From contig CAIRMR010000209.1 in NCBI GenBank assembly GCA_903879715.1, positions 1-64,000 of the forward strand: DNA of 64,000 nt, in the 5' to 3' direction. The translations under genes and the position numbers were made by a program. Position 1 is the first letter of the stretch; every line of letters starts with the position of its first letter. Source of the DNA: an uncultured Bacteroidales bacterium. Its GTDB lineage: Bacteria; Bacteroidota; Bacteroidia; Bacteroidales; UBA4417. Below are positions 55,246 to 63,132 of this stretch, one piece after another. The notes beneath the pieces were generated by a model. That model was not told the DNA's origin. It saw only the letters and a program-made list of their open reading frames with translations, and did not search any database.

Positions 55246-55263
55246 TTTTTAAATCATATTCCC

Positions 55264-55841
55264 TTACTTCACCATCTTCCCGTTCGCCATCAGGTGTACA
55301 ATCTTAAAATCAGCATCCAGGATCAGTATATCAGCACCAAGATTTTCCCGGAAATATCCTTTGCCAGTCAGTTTCAAAATATCGGCCGGGTTCGATGTAG
55401 CAACCCGTAATGCAATTTCCAAAGGAATTCCATCTTCGGTAACGGCTTCTTTAATTTTCCTGAGAATAGAATCAGGCAAGCCCATTTCAATCCTGATCAG
55501 CTTGCCGGATTCCGGATCAAATCCCGAAAATGAGCCGCAGACATCCGAAGTAAATGTAATATGCTTGATTGGAACTCCGCTTTCGAGCAGAAGTTTTAAA
55601 GCCACAGAGGGCTTAATTTCTTCATCCATATAATAGGGATGCGAACTGGTAGTAATATCCAGATATCCTTTTTGCCATATTCCTTGGTATACTGTAAAAT
55701 ATAGTCGTTGCGGTTGCAATGTGTTGGAACAAACTGTTTGTATCCCATCCGGCTGTTTGCAACAATGTCATGTAAAGGGTGGAAAGGATCGCGGGCATCA
55801 CCTATATGCATATTGATAATTCCGGCTTTGCCGCCAATCAT
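55264..55841 (-). pseudogene. iadA: Isoaspartyl dipeptidase (IadA-like) remnant, truncated and frameshifted
   Basis: Two overlapping frames together resemble the C-terminal ~190 residues of isoaspartyl (beta-aspartyl) dipeptidase. The upstream frame holds IINMHIGDARDPFHPLHDI and QFVPTHCNRN, with the metal-binding His motifs. The downstream frame continues as YLDITTSSHPYYMDEE, then TFTSDVCGSFSGFD (the catalytic Asp) and TGKGYFRENLGADILIL. The switch lies in a run of five T (A on the coding strand) at 55669-55673. About 200 N-terminal residues, with the first metal ligands, are absent. A sequencing error could explain the frameshift but not the missing half. Confidence 0.75.
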
Positions 55842-55844
55842 TAG

Positions 55845-56245
55845 TATATGCAGAATTCAATCCAATCACTGTAATTCATGAGTTTGGTGTCTGTTCGTAT
55901 CCCACATTTCCAAATATGGATAAAGATGGTAACCTGGAACATTGGGCATCAGACAGGGTTTGTAACTTATCCGTATGGAAATATGGCTTGTCTGCCATTA
56001 ATGTGTCAGCCCTTCAGGGTATTAACAGAATAGCATCATACCCTAATCCTGAAACTGACTATATTCCCTTTGGAAAGGCGAACTCCCTCACTACAATGAA
56101 AATATATAATTCTCAGGGGGAAATGATGGCTGATTTTTCTGATGTTGTTGGACGATTAAATGTATCGAACCTGAAACGTGGTATGTATGTTGGTGAAATT
56201 AATGACGGAACAAAATCGTTCACACAAAAACTTGTGAAAAAATAA
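55845..56245 (+). pseudogene. Fragment of a T9SS-sorted protein (C-terminal domain only)
   Basis: A frame ending at 56245 has ASYPNPETDYIPF, MKIYNSQGEMM, VGRLNVSNLKRGMYVGEI and TKSFTQKLVKK, the type A T9SS sorting domain, preceded by about 65 residues with no recognised domain (VIHEFGVCSYPTF...SVWKYGLSAINVS). The first ATG in frame is at 55916, but the frame is open to the iadA remnant and has no signal peptide. It is most likely the tail of a larger secreted protein left by recombination. An intact gene would have a signal and a passenger domain. Confidence 0.65.
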
Positions 56246-56326
56246 TTCGGTAAGGGAATAGTTTATTGTGGTGCGAGTCCCACAACTTTCCTTTGGATAC
56301 AACTCTTTTATTCTATTATCACAAAA

Positions 56327-56358
56327 AACAGGCTGCTTGGTTGAGCAGCCTGTTTTTT
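56327..56358. terminator. Bidirectional terminator
   Basis: AACAGGCTGCT / AGCAGCCTGTT stem (56327-56337 and 56344-56354), with T6 on the plus side and A-run on the other. It lies 10 bp past the stop of the minus-strand gene at 56368 and also closes the T9SS fragment. Confidence 0.85.
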
Positions 56359-56367
56359 GGATATTTA

Positions 56368-57195
56368 TCAGTGTGAAATAGTGACTTTCTTTATTGTAAT
56401 TCCTTTATGTGAGTTAATCTTCAGGATATACAAACCGTTTTCCAAACGCGAAACATTAATATTGGTTAGTTTCGTTTCGTTAGCTGATTGGTATACCAGT
56501 CGTCCCTCAGCTGTATACAATTGTACCTGAGCATTTACAAAAGCTCCCGTTACTTTAATCTTATCGGTTGCAGGATTCGGAATGATAGTTACATCGGAAT
56601 GTTCGCGATCAGCAATGTTGACCACAGGAGCGTTTAATACCTGCACTGAGTCGAGATAAATCCTGTACATATCCGTACAATTGAAATGGCAGAAAGTCAG
56701 ATAAATACTTTGACCAATAAATGGTGTAAGGTCAACAGTTCTTTTATGCCAAAAAGGGGCTACATTATAAAAATCTTCCGCAACACAGGTTTCTTCCTTC
56801 ACAATATCGGAAAAGTCCGCAACTTCCTTACCTGTAGTTGATACTGCAACTTTATAATGTTCCGCAAAGTTATTTGCATCTCCAACTTGTAGTGTGTACC
56901 GCAGTTGAACTGTTCCTGTAAGCCCGGTCAGGTTAATTTGCGGAGAGACAAGGTAATTCTCAGGTGTCAGCGGGCTGGGATCTATCCAGGATTCGGAAAT
57001 AACAAAACTTTCCGTAAAACCTAAGGGATTATCCCAGGTATCAGCAAACCAGTTATAGGTATCACCATCCTGATCAATAGTTGCCCAGGAAGCAGGTATA
57101 ACTCCTCTGTCAAAATACTCCTCAAAAATAGTGGTTTGGCAGAAAGCGAAAATACTGACTGACAATAAAAAGACTAAAAGCAGGGATTTTTTCAC
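56368..57195 (-). CDS. Secreted protein with cleaved-adhesin-like domain and T9SS sorting domain
   Basis: A 275-residue protein with a signal peptide (SLLLVFLLSVSIFAFCQ), then an adhesin/choice-of-anchor J-like jelly-roll (about 20-190: FEEYFDRGVIPASWATIDQDGD, ENYLVSPQINLTG, FGHFNCTDMY-like FCHFNCTDMYRIYLDSVQV), and a type A T9SS sorting domain (IIPNPATDKIKV, VQLYTAEGRLVYQ, LENGLYILKI, about 205-275). It would be exported by Sec, then by T9SS to the surface. The start codon is GTG. Its ligand is unknown. No T9SS machinery lies in the window. Confidence 0.85.
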   Translation of the reverse strand: MKKSLLLVFLLSVSIFAFCQTTIFEEYFDRGVIPASWATIDQDGDTYNWFADTWDNPLGFTESFVISESWIDPSPLTPENYLVSPQINLTGLTGTVQLRYTLQVGDANNFAEHYKVAVSTTGKEVADFSDIVKEETCVAEDFYNVAPFWHKRTVDLTPFIGQSIYLTFCHFNCTDMYRIYLDSVQVLNAPVVNIADREHSDVTIIPNPATDKIKVTGAFVNAQVQLYTAEGRLVYQSANETKLTNINVSRLENGLYILKINSHKGITIKKVTISH

Positions 57196-57732
57196 AAGTA
57201 AATTTTTTATCAGGTTTAAAAGTGGAATTGCGAAGTTACAGAATTTATGAAGGCACGATTGCCATGGCAGGGAACCTTTTGTATTGCTTATCGGGAAGAT
57301 ATCATATATCTAATGCCGCTTTAGGTGTAACGAACACCTTTTTCTTTGAAAACAATCTGCAACATCACAAATAGTTTTATCTCCTGTGCAGTACTGATTT
57401 TTGTAAAGCCCCATACCCTCAATATAATAATCTGATGATTCCAGCAAGGTGTGTTTTTAAAGTTGACATAATTTATCAAAATGTTAAAAAGCGGATAAGC
57501 AATTGATTATCAATAAATATATTAATTGTGAATTCGGAGTTTCGTAACTGATTAGTTCGTTCAAATTTTGGCTATCAATAACATGCCACAGATTTTACAG
57601 ATAAAAAGTACGTGTTAATCCATAGATTTAAATTATTTAATCTGTAACAGCAGATTAAACCTGATACGTACAACACTTTTACCAAATGACCTCTAATTTC
57701 TTTTTTATTGAGGTTATCCAAAAATATTTCTT
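57196..57732. other. Intergenic region with a partial CCACAGATTTTACAGAT element
   Basis: AT-rich sequence between a T9SS gene and the small Lys-rich gene. A diverged copy of the CAGATT palindrome family lies at 57580-57660 (GCCACAGATTTTACAGAT and ATCTGTAACAGCAGATTAAA). No other structure was recognised. Confidence 0.45.
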
Positions 57733-57763
57733 TTGCTTTGCAATAAATTATAGCCTAAATTTG
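57733..57763 (+). promoter_or_regulatory. Promoter of the 35-residue Lys-rich gene
   Basis: TTG at 57733-57735, N20, TAAATTTG at 57756-57763. Matches the Bacteroidetes consensus within one base of the spacing. The ATG follows 31 bp after the -7 box. Confidence 0.65.
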
Positions 57764-57793
57764 TTACTTGTTTAACCAATAAAATTTTGAGCT

Positions 57794-57901
57794 ATGGGAA
57801 AGTCTAAGGATAAAGAAAACAAAGAGGTTAAGAAACCTGCTGCCAAATCTTTAAAAGAAAAAAGACTTGAAAAAAAAGAGAAGAAAGCCGGTAAGGTATA
57901 A
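57794..57901 (+). CDS. Small Lys-rich protein, 35 residues
   Basis: ATG at 57794 to TAA at 57899-57901. The protein starts MGKSKDKENKEVKKPAAK and ends EKKEKKAGKV, with 15 Lys and 6 Glu in 35 residues, no hydrophobic core, and no recognised fold. It has a promoter match upstream and a strong terminator 36 bp downstream, so it forms a complete transcription unit. Similar small Lys/Glu-rich proteins occur in Bacteroidetes. A nucleic-acid-binding or disordered role is a guess only. Confidence 0.65.
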   Translation: MGKSKDKENKEVKKPAAKSLKEKRLEKKEKKAGKV

Positions 57902-57936
57902 TTCTCCTATATTGTTACACCTTCAACACTACTTGC

Positions 57937-57966
57937 ACCCGGGGCTAATCTCTCCCCGGTTTTTTT
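57937..57966 (+). terminator. Terminator of the small Lys-rich gene
   Basis: CCGGGG / CCCCGG stem (57939-57944 and 57954-57959), followed by TTTTTTT to 57966. Confidence 0.85.
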
Positions 57967-58019
57967 ATGCTGTAATTGAAACATCTTTATCCGTGTACAG
58001 AGTTTTTGTTCTCTAAAAA

Positions 58020-58180
58020 AACAAAAGATTAAAAAGATATGAGAACAAGGATTAACGATTTCTAATTTCAGATGTTTAATTTTGGCTCCAAAAATCACTG
58101 ATTTTGGAAGTATTCAAGAATTCATCAGATTACAGATACTTCTTAAATCGCTATTCGTTAATCCTTGTTCTTAAATCAAT
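58020..58180. repeat. Long palindrome GAACAAGGATTAACGATTT
   Basis: GAACAAGGATTAACGATTT (58040-58058) is inverted at 58145-58172 (AAATCGCTATTCGTTAATCCTTGTTC). The family member at 46260-46395 shares TCGTTAATCCTTGTTCTTAAATC. It lies upstream of the radical SAM gene. Confidence 0.8.
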
Positions 58181-58231
58181 AAACAGTATTAGTGACAATA
58201 ATTGTCGCATTTATGCTTAGTTCTATAATCA

Positions 58232-59242
58232 ATGAGAGTACGACACTTTACAATCCCTGTATTTATTCCGGAAGAAGCTTGCCCTAACCGCTGCGTTTTC
58301 TGCAACCAGCATCGTATTGCCGGGGCTGAATGTGCGCCTTCGGTTGATGAGGTAGTTGCTAAAGTCGACGAACACCTGCTAACTATACCTGATGGCAACG
58401 ATGTGGAAATAGGATTTTTCGGAGGAAATTTCACAGGAATCCAGGTTGAAGAACAGAAAGCTTACCTAAATTCTGTTCAGCCCTATTTTGAATCAGGCCG
58501 GATAAATGGAATCCGGATTTCTACACGTCCGGATTATATCAGCACGGAAATTCTATTGATGCTGAAACAATACCATGTTTCAACTATTGAACTTGGAGCT
58601 CAATCATTGGATGAGGAAATACTAAAACTCTCTGGTCGTGGTCATAGCGCCGCACAGGTTCATAAGGCTTCGCAAATGATCAGGGAAAATGGATTCAGCC
58701 TTGGCTTACAGATGATGATCGGATTGCCGGGGGATACTGCTGAAAGGTCCATTTATACGGCAAAGGAAATTATCCGGCTTGGTGCCGAATGCACGCGTAT
58801 TTACCCGACTTTGGTTATTAAAGAAACAGAACTTGAACAACTTTATCTCGAAGGGAAATATCAACCACTTTCGCAGGAAGAAGCCATTTCGAGGGTGGCT
58901 GATATTGTGCCTCTGTTTATTGAAGCTAACGTTAAAATCCTGCGTATCGGCCTCCATCCCTCCGAAGGACTGCTCGATAACACAAGTCTTGTAGCTGGCC
59001 CCTTTCATGTAGCCTTTGGGGAACTTGTTTTTTCGGAAATCTGGCGAAGGCTTCTATCTAATATGGTATTCGAAAACATGAAAAGGAATATCCTCACACT
59101 AACAGTTGCTGCGGGAATGCGTAATGCCGCTATCGGTCACAAGGCTATGAATAAAGCCATTCTTTTGGAAAGCTTCAGGAAAGTAGTATTTGAAGAAAGC
59201 GCTGAATTAAAAGGATTTGAATATCATGCTGATACTGCTTGA
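58232..59242 (+). CDS. Radical SAM protein
   Basis: A 336-residue radical SAM enzyme. The [4Fe-4S] motif is CPNRCVFC at 18-25, FFGGNFTG at about 64 and the SAM-binding GISTRPDYI-like RISTRPDYI are in place. The pattern ELGAQSLDEEILKLSGRGHSAAQVHKA matches Elp3/HemN-type proteins, but no auxiliary domain identifies a substrate. It overlaps the next gene by 17 bp and is likely translated with it. HemN itself is larger. The role could be tRNA or cofactor modification. Confidence 0.8.
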   Translation: MRVRHFTIPVFIPEEACPNRCVFCNQHRIAGAECAPSVDEVVAKVDEHLLTIPDGNDVEIGFFGGNFTGIQVEEQKAYLNSVQPYFESGRINGIRISTRPDYISTEILLMLKQYHVSTIELGAQSLDEEILKLSGRGHSAAQVHKASQMIRENGFSLGLQMMIGLPGDTAERSIYTAKEIIRLGAECTRIYPTLVIKETELEQLYLEGKYQPLSQEEAISRVADIVPLFIEANVKILRIGLHPSEGLLDNTSLVAGPFHVAFGELVFSEIWRRLLSNMVFENMKRNILTLTVAAGMRNAAIGHKAMNKAILLESFRKVVFEESAELKGFEYHADTA

Positions 59243-59921
59243 CCGAAAAATGCCCGTAGCTGCCAAAAAAAAACTGACAGCCTTTGGCGATATTGTGGAA
59301 TTTGCAAGCGAAGGCATCACATACGAGGCTATATCAGGGCATCCTGATATTTTTTTCTGTCCCACTCCTTCCGGGTTACTTGTTGCACCTAACCTGCCGG
59401 AAAAGTATTTTACAATTCTGAATCATTACAAAATCCATTATAGAAAAGGTTCCTTGCCTGTAGGGCAGGAATATCCAGAAACAGCGCGGTTTAATTCGCT
59501 GGTTACAGAAAAGTATATAATTCAAAATCCAGCCTGCAGCACCCCGGAAATCCAAAATCTAAATAAGGATCTTGAAATAATTCAAACAAAACAAGGGTAT
59601 GTTCGCTGCAATCTGATCGCCTTGCCCAACGAAACTTTTATTACTTCTGATCGCGGAATTGAGAAATCACTGAAACCGCTCAACCTTGAAGTCCTTTTTG
59701 TTGATCCAGCTTATGTTCAACTTGAGGGATTTAAACAAGGCTTTTTCGGCGGTGCCTGTGGATTGAATGAAAATATGCTTTTTATTTGCGGAAGCACGAA
59801 ATACTTTAAAGAACAAGCTATTATCCAGTCGTTCGCAGAGCGTGCCGGAGTATCAATTATTGAGTTGTACGATGGGCCGCCGGTAGATGTTGGAACGATG
59901 TTGTTTTTAATCACAAGGTGA
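59226..59921 (+). CDS. DUF6873-like (GME-fold) protein
   Basis: A 231-residue protein of unknown function with repeated short motifs typical of guanidino-modifying-enzyme-like folds: CPTPSGLL, YVRCNLIALPNETFITSD, GFKQGFFGGACG and YDGPPVDVGTMLFLITR. The start is ATG 59226; a TTG nine bases earlier is less likely. It overlaps the radical SAM gene by 17 bp, so the two probably work together; I know no described partner function. The assignment to the DUF6873 group is from memory of the motif set. Confidence 0.55.
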   Translation: MLILLDRKMPVAAKKKLTAFGDIVEFASEGITYEAISGHPDIFFCPTPSGLLVAPNLPEKYFTILNHYKIHYRKGSLPVGQEYPETARFNSLVTEKYIIQNPACSTPEIQNLNKDLEIIQTKQGYVRCNLIALPNETFITSDRGIEKSLKPLNLEVLFVDPAYVQLEGFKQGFFGGACGLNENMLFICGSTKYFKEQAIIQSFAERAGVSIIELYDGPPVDVGTMLFLITR

Positions 59922-60012
59922 CTTCAATCCACCCCGTGATTAAAACATTACAATCACTCCCTTTCAACCCTTTTTTTCCGTTATTTTGCATTACCCAAAC
60001 AATCCCTGAATT

Positions 60013-61974
60013 TTGATTCCTCACGATACCATATCGCAGATTTTTGATGCCGCCCGTGTGGAGGAAGTTGTCGCTGATTTCGTGGCACTGAAACGTCGCG
60101 GAGGCAATTTTACAGGTTTGTGCCCTTTTCATAATGAGCGAACACCTTCGTTTCATGTGTCGCCAACCAAGGGAATTTACAAATGCTTTGGATGCGGGAA
60201 AGCTGGCAATTCAGTGAATTTCGTGATGGAACACGAAAAATTTACCTACCCTGAAGCACTCCGTTACCTCGCAAAAAAATACAATATCGAAATACAGGAA
60301 GAAGCAGAAACCGCCGAACAGCTTGCTGAAAAATCAGCCCGCGAAGGATTGATGGCTATAGTTGATTTTGCAGCCAAATTCTTTGCCGATCAGCTTTTTA
60401 ATACTGATGAAGGACTTTCCGTCGGCTTATCGTACTTCCATGGCCGAAGTTTCAGCGATGAGACTATCCGTGAATTCCAGTTGGGTTACAGTCCTGAAGT
60501 ATGGGATTCCTTGAGCAAAGAAGCTCTTAAAAATGGCTTCAGCGCTGATATGCTCGAAAAATCAGGCCTGAGTATTAAAAAAGATGACCGCCTTTATGAT
60601 CGCTTTCGTGGACGTGTGATGTTCCCCATTCACAGCCAGGCCGGGCGTGTAATTGGTTTTGGCGGACGTATTATGACTTCGGATAAAACCCGGCCGAAAT
60701 ACGTCAATTCCCCTGAAAGCGAGATTTACAACAAGAGTAAGGTTCTCTACGGAATTTCTTTCGCCAAACATGCCATTGCCGCCAACGACATGTGTTTCCT
60801 TGTCGAAGGATATACCGATGTAATTTCGATGTACCGCGCCGGGGTGCAGAATGTGGTTTCCTCTTCAGGCACTTCGCTTACCGTTGATCAGATCAGGCTG
60901 ATAAAACGTTACACCCCCAATATCACTATACTTTACGATGGCGATCCTGCCGGAATAAAGGCTTCGTTTCGCGGAATTGATATGATCCTGGAACAGGGAA
61001 TGAATGTGAAAGTCGTTCTGTTTCCAGATGGCGAAGATCCTGATTCATACGCACGAACTCGCCGTGGTGCCGAAGTACAGGAGTTTATCCAGCAGAATGC
61101 CAAGGATTTTATTCATTTCAAAATAGACCTGCTGCTAAGTGAAACCGGTCGTGATCCTTTAAAAAGGGTTGCAGTACTAAAAGATTTTATCGAGAGCATT
61201 TCGCTTATCCCCGATCAGCTTACACGCCTTGCATACGTAAAGGAAAGTGCCGACCGCATGCAGATGGACGAACGTGCTATTCTGAATGAACTTAACAAAC
61301 TGCTCAGGAAGAAATTCACACAGAAATCCGGTGTCGCCCCTACAGAAGCCGAAGAACTCGACAACCTTTTTGCTCCGGAGCCAGCCGAACAGCAGCAGGA
61401 ATCGTTTGATGAACTCAGTACTGATGATATAGAGCGGGAAATTATCCGTCAGTTGTTGCTTTTTGGTGATGTTGAAATAGAAACTAATTATCCGGACCCT
61501 GAAACCGGCGAACCAGTGAAAAATAAGGTAAAAGCTGCCAGCTTTATTATTAACGATATTACCGCAGATGAACTTGATTTCAGCAATGCGCAGTATCAGC
61601 AAATTTTTAATACCTGTGTAACTGAACTCAAGAACAACCCGGATATTGATTACCGCAAGCTTACCAACCATCCTGATAATACGATTTCAGGTCCGGTGAT
61701 TGACCTTATTGCTACAAAATACACCTTCAGTCCAAACTGGGAAAAACGTAAAATACGTTTGTTGCAGGAGCATGAAGTTCTTGATTTTCTGATTCCGAAT
61801 TCTATATTATCGTTTAAATCGAAACGTGTTCGTCAAATCCTGAAAGAGTTGCTCGAAAAGATTAAAACGGCTGAAACGGATGATATTTCCATCGATCTAC
61901 AGAAACAGTTTATGAATGCCAAACGTATCGCCAATTTGATTGATGGCGGGCAATTGGGGAGGACGATTGTCTAA
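60013..61974 (+). CDS. dnaG: DNA primase
   Basis: A 653-residue primase. The N-terminal zinc ribbon has CPFHNERTPSFHVSPTKGIYKCFGCGKAG (Cys, His, Cys, Cys; about residues 37-65), followed by the RNA-polymerase-like TOPRIM core with FLVEGYTDVISM (about 258-269), ILYDGDPAGIKA, and PDGEDPDSY. The C-terminal region (from about 440) is a DnaB-interacting helical domain. The start is TTG (60013), because an in-frame TGA stands two codons upstream and family members begin MIP. It synthesises primers for replication. Confidence 0.94.
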   Translation: MIPHDTISQIFDAARVEEVVADFVALKRRGGNFTGLCPFHNERTPSFHVSPTKGIYKCFGCGKAGNSVNFVMEHEKFTYPEALRYLAKKYNIEIQEEAETAEQLAEKSAREGLMAIVDFAAKFFADQLFNTDEGLSVGLSYFHGRSFSDETIREFQLGYSPEVWDSLSKEALKNGFSADMLEKSGLSIKKDDRLYDRFRGRVMFPIHSQAGRVIGFGGRIMTSDKTRPKYVNSPESEIYNKSKVLYGISFAKHAIAANDMCFLVEGYTDVISMYRAGVQNVVSSSGTSLTVDQIRLIKRYTPNITILYDGDPAGIKASFRGIDMILEQGMNVKVVLFPDGEDPDSYARTRRGAEVQEFIQQNAKDFIHFKIDLLLSETGRDPLKRVAVLKDFIESISLIPDQLTRLAYVKESADRMQMDERAILNELNKLLRKKFTQKSGVAPTEAEELDNLFAPEPAEQQQESFDELSTDDIEREIIRQLLLFGDVEIETNYPDPETGEPVKNKVKAASFIINDITADELDFSNAQYQQIFNTCVTELKNNPDIDYRKLTNHPDNTISGPVIDLIATKYTFSPNWEKRKIRLLQEHEVLDFLIPNSILSFKSKRVRQILKELLEKIKTAETDDISIDLQKQFMNAKRIANLIDGGQLGRTIV

Positions 61975-62471
61975 TTCCCCTTTTATACAAATTCGCCGAT
62001 TTTTTGAATTTCCATCTTTTAATCATACAACTGGAATTATTTATATCACCCCTTCGGGGTTTGTTTGAATAATGATTTTTTTGGCTAAAATCATTTCACC
62101 CCTTCGGGGTTAACTTTAAAACGATCAATCTACCATGAAATCTTTGAAATCTGTGGAATATATCTGTTTTCCAATTCTTCAATTGAACGGATTAGATACA
62201 ATCCCTTAGTATTCTATAATGATAAAACTGTTTTAAACCCAAAGATGTGAGATAATACTGTGCTCAAGTGGTTTGCATAACAAAATGCCACCAATCAGAG
62301 ACTTCGGGGTATTACTTGAAAACTAATTTTCACGCAGCAAACCTGCGTGGAACTAACCGCTAAGAGATTAGAAAATTTCTATCCTTCTAATCCCGAAGGG
62401 ATGACATAATTCTGGAAATCCCGTTTTAAAAGGGATTTTAACCCGAAGGGGTGACATGATCATTTGGAAAA
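61975..62471. repeat. Intergenic region with REP-like CCCCTTCGGGG hairpins
   Basis: TCACCCCTTCGGGGTTT at 62046-62062 and 62096-62112, and the inverse forms AATCCCGAAGGGATGACAT (62387-62406) and AACCCGAAGGGGTGACAT (62440-62458). Between the first pair is an AATGATTTT hairpin (62070-62095). GACTTCGGGGTATTA at 62316-62330 is a degenerate copy. They are clustered immediately downstream of the Y1 transposase gene. Confidence 0.8.
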
Positions 62472-62933
62472 TCAATCTATCCATTCAAACAGATATTTTT
62501 CATCATGTTCAATTTCAAGTTTTTCGAGGTATTCAAGATATTCAGCTTTAAAGGTTTGCTTCCTATGATGTTCTTCCTGGTTCAAAATATATTTATAAAC
62601 ATTATCAATATGCGAATGCGAATATGAAAAAGCGCCAAAACCTTCCTGCCAGAAGAACTTCTTTTTAGTCAGCTTTTTATCATTAATAAAATTAGTTGTG
62701 TTGTTTTTAACATCTCTTACCAGGTCCGAAAGACACATGGAAGGCTTTAATCCAATAAACAAATGAACATGGTCTTCCACACCGTTAACAATGATTGGCT
62801 TTTGTCCCTTCTCTTTGATTATTCCTGACATATATTTGAAAACCTCATCCCTCCATGGTTTCTGCAAAAGATTTTCCCGCCCTTTTACTGCAAATACAAC
62901 CTGAATGTAAATTTGCGAAAATGTTCCAGCCAT
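62472..62933 (-). CDS. IS200/IS605-family (Y1, REP-associated type) transposase
   Basis: A 153-residue Y1 HUH enzyme. The HUH pair is His55-His57 in EDHVHLFIGL, and the catalytic tyrosine is probably Tyr115 in YKYILNQEEHHRK. The pattern MAGTFSQIYIQVVFAV...FFWQEGFGAFSYSHS is that of Bacteroidetes IS200-like and REP-associated transposases. No TnpB is present. REP-like hairpins occupy the 430 bp downstream of it, so it may mobilise or maintain them. All catalytic residues are present, so it may still be active. Confidence 0.85.
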   Translation of the reverse strand: MAGTFSQIYIQVVFAVKGRENLLQKPWRDEVFKYMSGIIKEKGQKPIIVNGVEDHVHLFIGLKPSMCLSDLVRDVKNNTTNFINDKKLTKKKFFWQEGFGAFSYSHSHIDNVYKYILNQEEHHRKQTFKAEYLEYLEKLEIEHDEKYLFEWID

Positions 62934-63061
62934 AATTTTAATGTTTTAGAATTTTACATTTACACATTATTAGAGTCATTTTAACCATTAAAGTAATATT
63001 CAAGATATGATAATAAAAATGCTTTTCCGAAATCAAATATCGGGAAAATTCATTTAATAAA

Positions 63062-63105
63062 ACAAAAATCAGGCTAACAGTACAAAATGTATTGAAAGCC
63101 TGATT
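63062..63105 (-). terminator. Terminator of the DUF3857-like gene
   Basis: On the minus strand AATCAGGCT / AGCCTGATT stem (63105-63097 and 63075-63067) is followed by TTTTTG. It lies 28 bp beyond the stop at 63133. Confidence 0.75.
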
Positions 63106-63132
63106 GATTTGTCAGCGGGTAAGGACGATTGT

